DNA of 5,033 nt. It comes from Thermoplasmata archaeon (GTDB lineage Archaea > Thermoplasmatota > Thermoplasmata > Thermoplasmatales > Thermoplasmataceae). Shown here in pieces: positions 3,544-5,033 of this stretch. The stretch spans positions 1-5,033 of the forward strand of contig JAKAAU010000135.1 of the NCBI GenBank assembly GCA_021802165.1, written 5' to 3'. A program made the translations under genes and the position numbers. Every line of letters starts with the position of its first letter. Positions within the stretch are counted from its first letter, which is position 1. The notes under the pieces were generated by a model. It was not told the origin of the DNA and made no database searches. It saw only the letters and a list, made by a program, of their open reading frames with translations.

Positions 3544-5033
3544 ATGCCGGCAATAACACTTATAACACTGGCCGTATTGGCTACGGTCGCCCGTGTAATC
3601 GGGCTGATAATACTGTCCATAATCACGGGATGGTTCCTAGCATATGCCTCGATAAAATCAAAGTTCTTTGAGAATATTTATATAATCCTCATTGAAATAT
3701 TTGAATCTGTTCCGGTAATCACGTTCTTTCCCATAGTTCTGATTATTTTTATTACCAGAATTGGAGGAACGCTTGGTGTGGAGCTTGCAGCCGATTTTCT
3801 TGTTTTCACTGCGGTCGTATGGAATATATGGATGGGGGAATATCAGGCATTTAAGACCGTTCCAAGAGAAATGGTTGAAGTTGTCGAAAATTCTAGGTTC
3901 GGGTTATTTTCCAAACTGAGGTATCTTTATATTCCATTCTCTGTCCCGAGGATTACTGCAAATCTCTTTCCCAGCGTCTCCGATGGATTTTTCTATATCA
4001 CGGTTAGCGAGGTATTCGAGGTCGGAATACATACCTACCAGACGTTCGGTATCGGCTCAGTACTGGATACCTTTGTCGCAGATGGGCAATTATTCAACAT
4101 AGAAATGGCACTGCTCATAATGGGCATAGCAATAGTTGCAATTATAATAATACTGCGGGAGTTCAGTAAATACGCCGTTGGAAGGTACACATTAGATACA
4201 GATGCTCCTGTAATGAAACGTGGTAGATTAAACCTCAAGGAAACTACCAGAGTATTTGCTGTTCTTTCCAAAAATCCACTCACCAGGCTGGCCAGATATT
4301 ACAAATACAGGGAAGGAGACAATCACGAGGAAACATACGAAAAGAAGGAAAAGAAACAGAAGAGATATAAATATATATATGCGGTAATAGGTGTAATTCT
4401 TTTAATATCGATACTTTATGAAGCCATATCACTTATTACATCTGTAAAATTAAGTGAATATGAGATACTGATAGGTAAAACACCATCACTCCTTATTGGC
4501 CTTGGTTACGATTATCTCAGGGTTGGAACAATACTACTCGTATCCATGATAATTGCCATCTTCCTCGGATATTACCTTGCAGTAAATAGAAGGGCAGAAA
4601 AATATGGAATTCCATTAATCCAGTCACTGAGTGCGTATCCTGCACCCATATATTTTCCATTCCTTTTTATACTGACAGAGCCTTTTATATTCAGTATATT
4701 CGGCGTATACACAAATGAACTTTATGTCCTATCCCTTGGCTTTATAAGCACATTCTATTATGTTTTTTACTCATTCTGGATGGGTGTAAAGGCAATGCCA
4801 TCGGAATACTGGGAGATTACCAGAAATCTAAAACTGGGATATTTCAGGAAGATGAGAAAGGTTGTCATACCATCAACATTTCCCTATCTGATAAGTGGAA
4901 TATCCTCCACAATAAACAGTGCCTGGGGAGGACTCATGATAGGCGAGTACTGGCCGGCCATATACGGTACTCACTCTTTAACTGTAAAAACAGGCCTGAT
5001 GAAAACTATTGATATAGCAACTGCCACCGGTGA
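3544..5033 (+). CDS. ABC transporter permease with two fused membrane domains (duplicated anion-type, COG4986-like), C-terminally incomplete
   Basis: The frame runs from the ATG at 3544 to the window edge, giving 496 complete codons with no stop; the TGA at 5031-5033 is out of frame. Two homologous halves are visible. Half one has hydrophobic segments near residues 5-35, 43-72, 80-98, 145-165 and 185-205, with an EAA coupling loop around EYQAFKTVPREMVEVV (99-114) and the closing P131. A charged cytoplasmic linker follows (about 206-276, very Lys/Glu-rich at 253-275). Half two has segments near 277-299, 325-347, 365-386, 393-413 and 445-466, with a second EAA loop at MGVKAMPSEYWEITRN (413-428) and P443. 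SAWGGLMIGEYW (459-470) is typical of NitT/TauT permeases. By comparison with half one, about 40-60 residues remain beyond the window. One such chain could form the whole transmembrane pore with two copies of the ATPase encoded just before it. Nitrate, sulfonate and other anions are known substrates of relatives, but nothing here identifies the substrate. Confidence 0.88.
   Translation, partial: MPAITLITLAVLATVARVIGLIILSIITGWFLAYASIKSKFFENIYIILIEIFESVPVITFFPIVLIIFITRIGGTLGVELAADFLVFTAVVWNIWMGEYQAFKTVPREMVEVVENSRFGLFSKLRYLYIPFSVPRITANLFPSVSDGFFYITVSEVFEVGIHTYQTFGIGSVLDTFVADGQLFNIEMALLIMGIAIVAIIIILREFSKYAVGRYTLDTDAPVMKRGRLNLKETTRVFAVLSKNPLTRLARYYKYREGDNHEETYEKKEKKQKRYKYIYAVIGVILLISILYEAISLITSVKLSEYEILIGKTPSLLIGLGYDYLRVGTILLVSMIIAIFLGYYLAVNRRAEKYGIPLIQSLSAYPAPIYFPFLFILTEPFIFSIFGVYTNELYVLSLGFISTFYYVFYSFWMGVKAMPSEYWEITRNLKLGYFRKMRKVVIPSTFPYLISGISSTINSAWGGLMIGEYWPAIYGTHSLTVKTGLMKTIDIATATG

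Noticed and set aside
4035..4283. Minus-strand open frame within the permease gene
   Set aside because: It is antisense to a membrane segment and linker of the permease; no ribosome-binding site or family likeness.
5031..5033. TGA at the window's last three bases as the permease stop
   Set aside because: The permease frame reads GGT at 5029-5031, leaving GA as an incomplete codon, so the TGA is out of frame and the gene continues past the edge.
1..5033. tRNA or rRNA genes, CRISPR arrays, insertion sequences
   Set aside because: No cloverleaf, rRNA-like GC-rich segment, regularly spaced repeats, or transposase with terminal inverted repeats was seen on either strand.

Overview
The window reads as chromosomal DNA of an acidophilic archaeon of the order Thermoplasmatales, most like the low-GC Ferroplasma/Acidiplasma group. 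This is an inference from several signs. The DNA is AT-rich with heavy use of ATA (Ile) and AGG/AGA (Arg) codons. TATA-box-like elements lie about 25-29 nt before several start codons, the geometry of leaderless archaeal transcripts. The protein families are also typical of archaea: a COG1672-type archaeal ATPase and a duplicated anion-type ABC permease. I cannot fix genus or species without a database search.

Layout: (1) Positions 1-116 on the minus strand hold the first 38 codons of a gene that leaves the window. (2) The divergent intergenic region (117-198) contains two identical 12-bp repeats, each with a TTAG/CTAA dyad, next to a TATA element. (3) Positions 199-1617 encode an archaeal P-loop ATPase with a central winged helix and a C-terminal PD-(D/E)XK-like (DUF234) domain. 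It is visibly more AT-rich than the genes after it. (4) Positions 1756-2040 encode a small ferritin-like protein of the encapsulated-ferritin (EncFtn) type, with no recognisable cargo-loading peptide and no encapsulin gene in view. (5) Positions 2089-2589 encode a NYN/PIN-fold protein of the Zc3h12a-like RNase type. (6) Positions 2743-5033 hold an ABC transporter operon: a NitT/TauT-type ATPase, then after 9 nt a permease with two fused membrane domains that runs off the right edge.

How the genes work together: the ATPase, ferritin-like and NYN genes each appear to have their own promoter with no leader, so they look like separate transcription units that happen to be neighbours in the same direction. 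The ABC genes differ. Both have strong Shine-Dalgarno sequences, they are tightly coupled, and the first sits behind a leader of about 25-85 nt whose ribosome-binding site falls inside an inverted repeat. One ATPase plus one duplicated permease would form a complete importer core. No substrate-binding protein is visible, and the substrate cannot be read from the sequence. The observations most worth following up are the EncFtn-like protein without a visible shell partner, the Shine-Dalgarno-masking hairpin before the ABC operon, and the tandem operator-like repeats at the left end.
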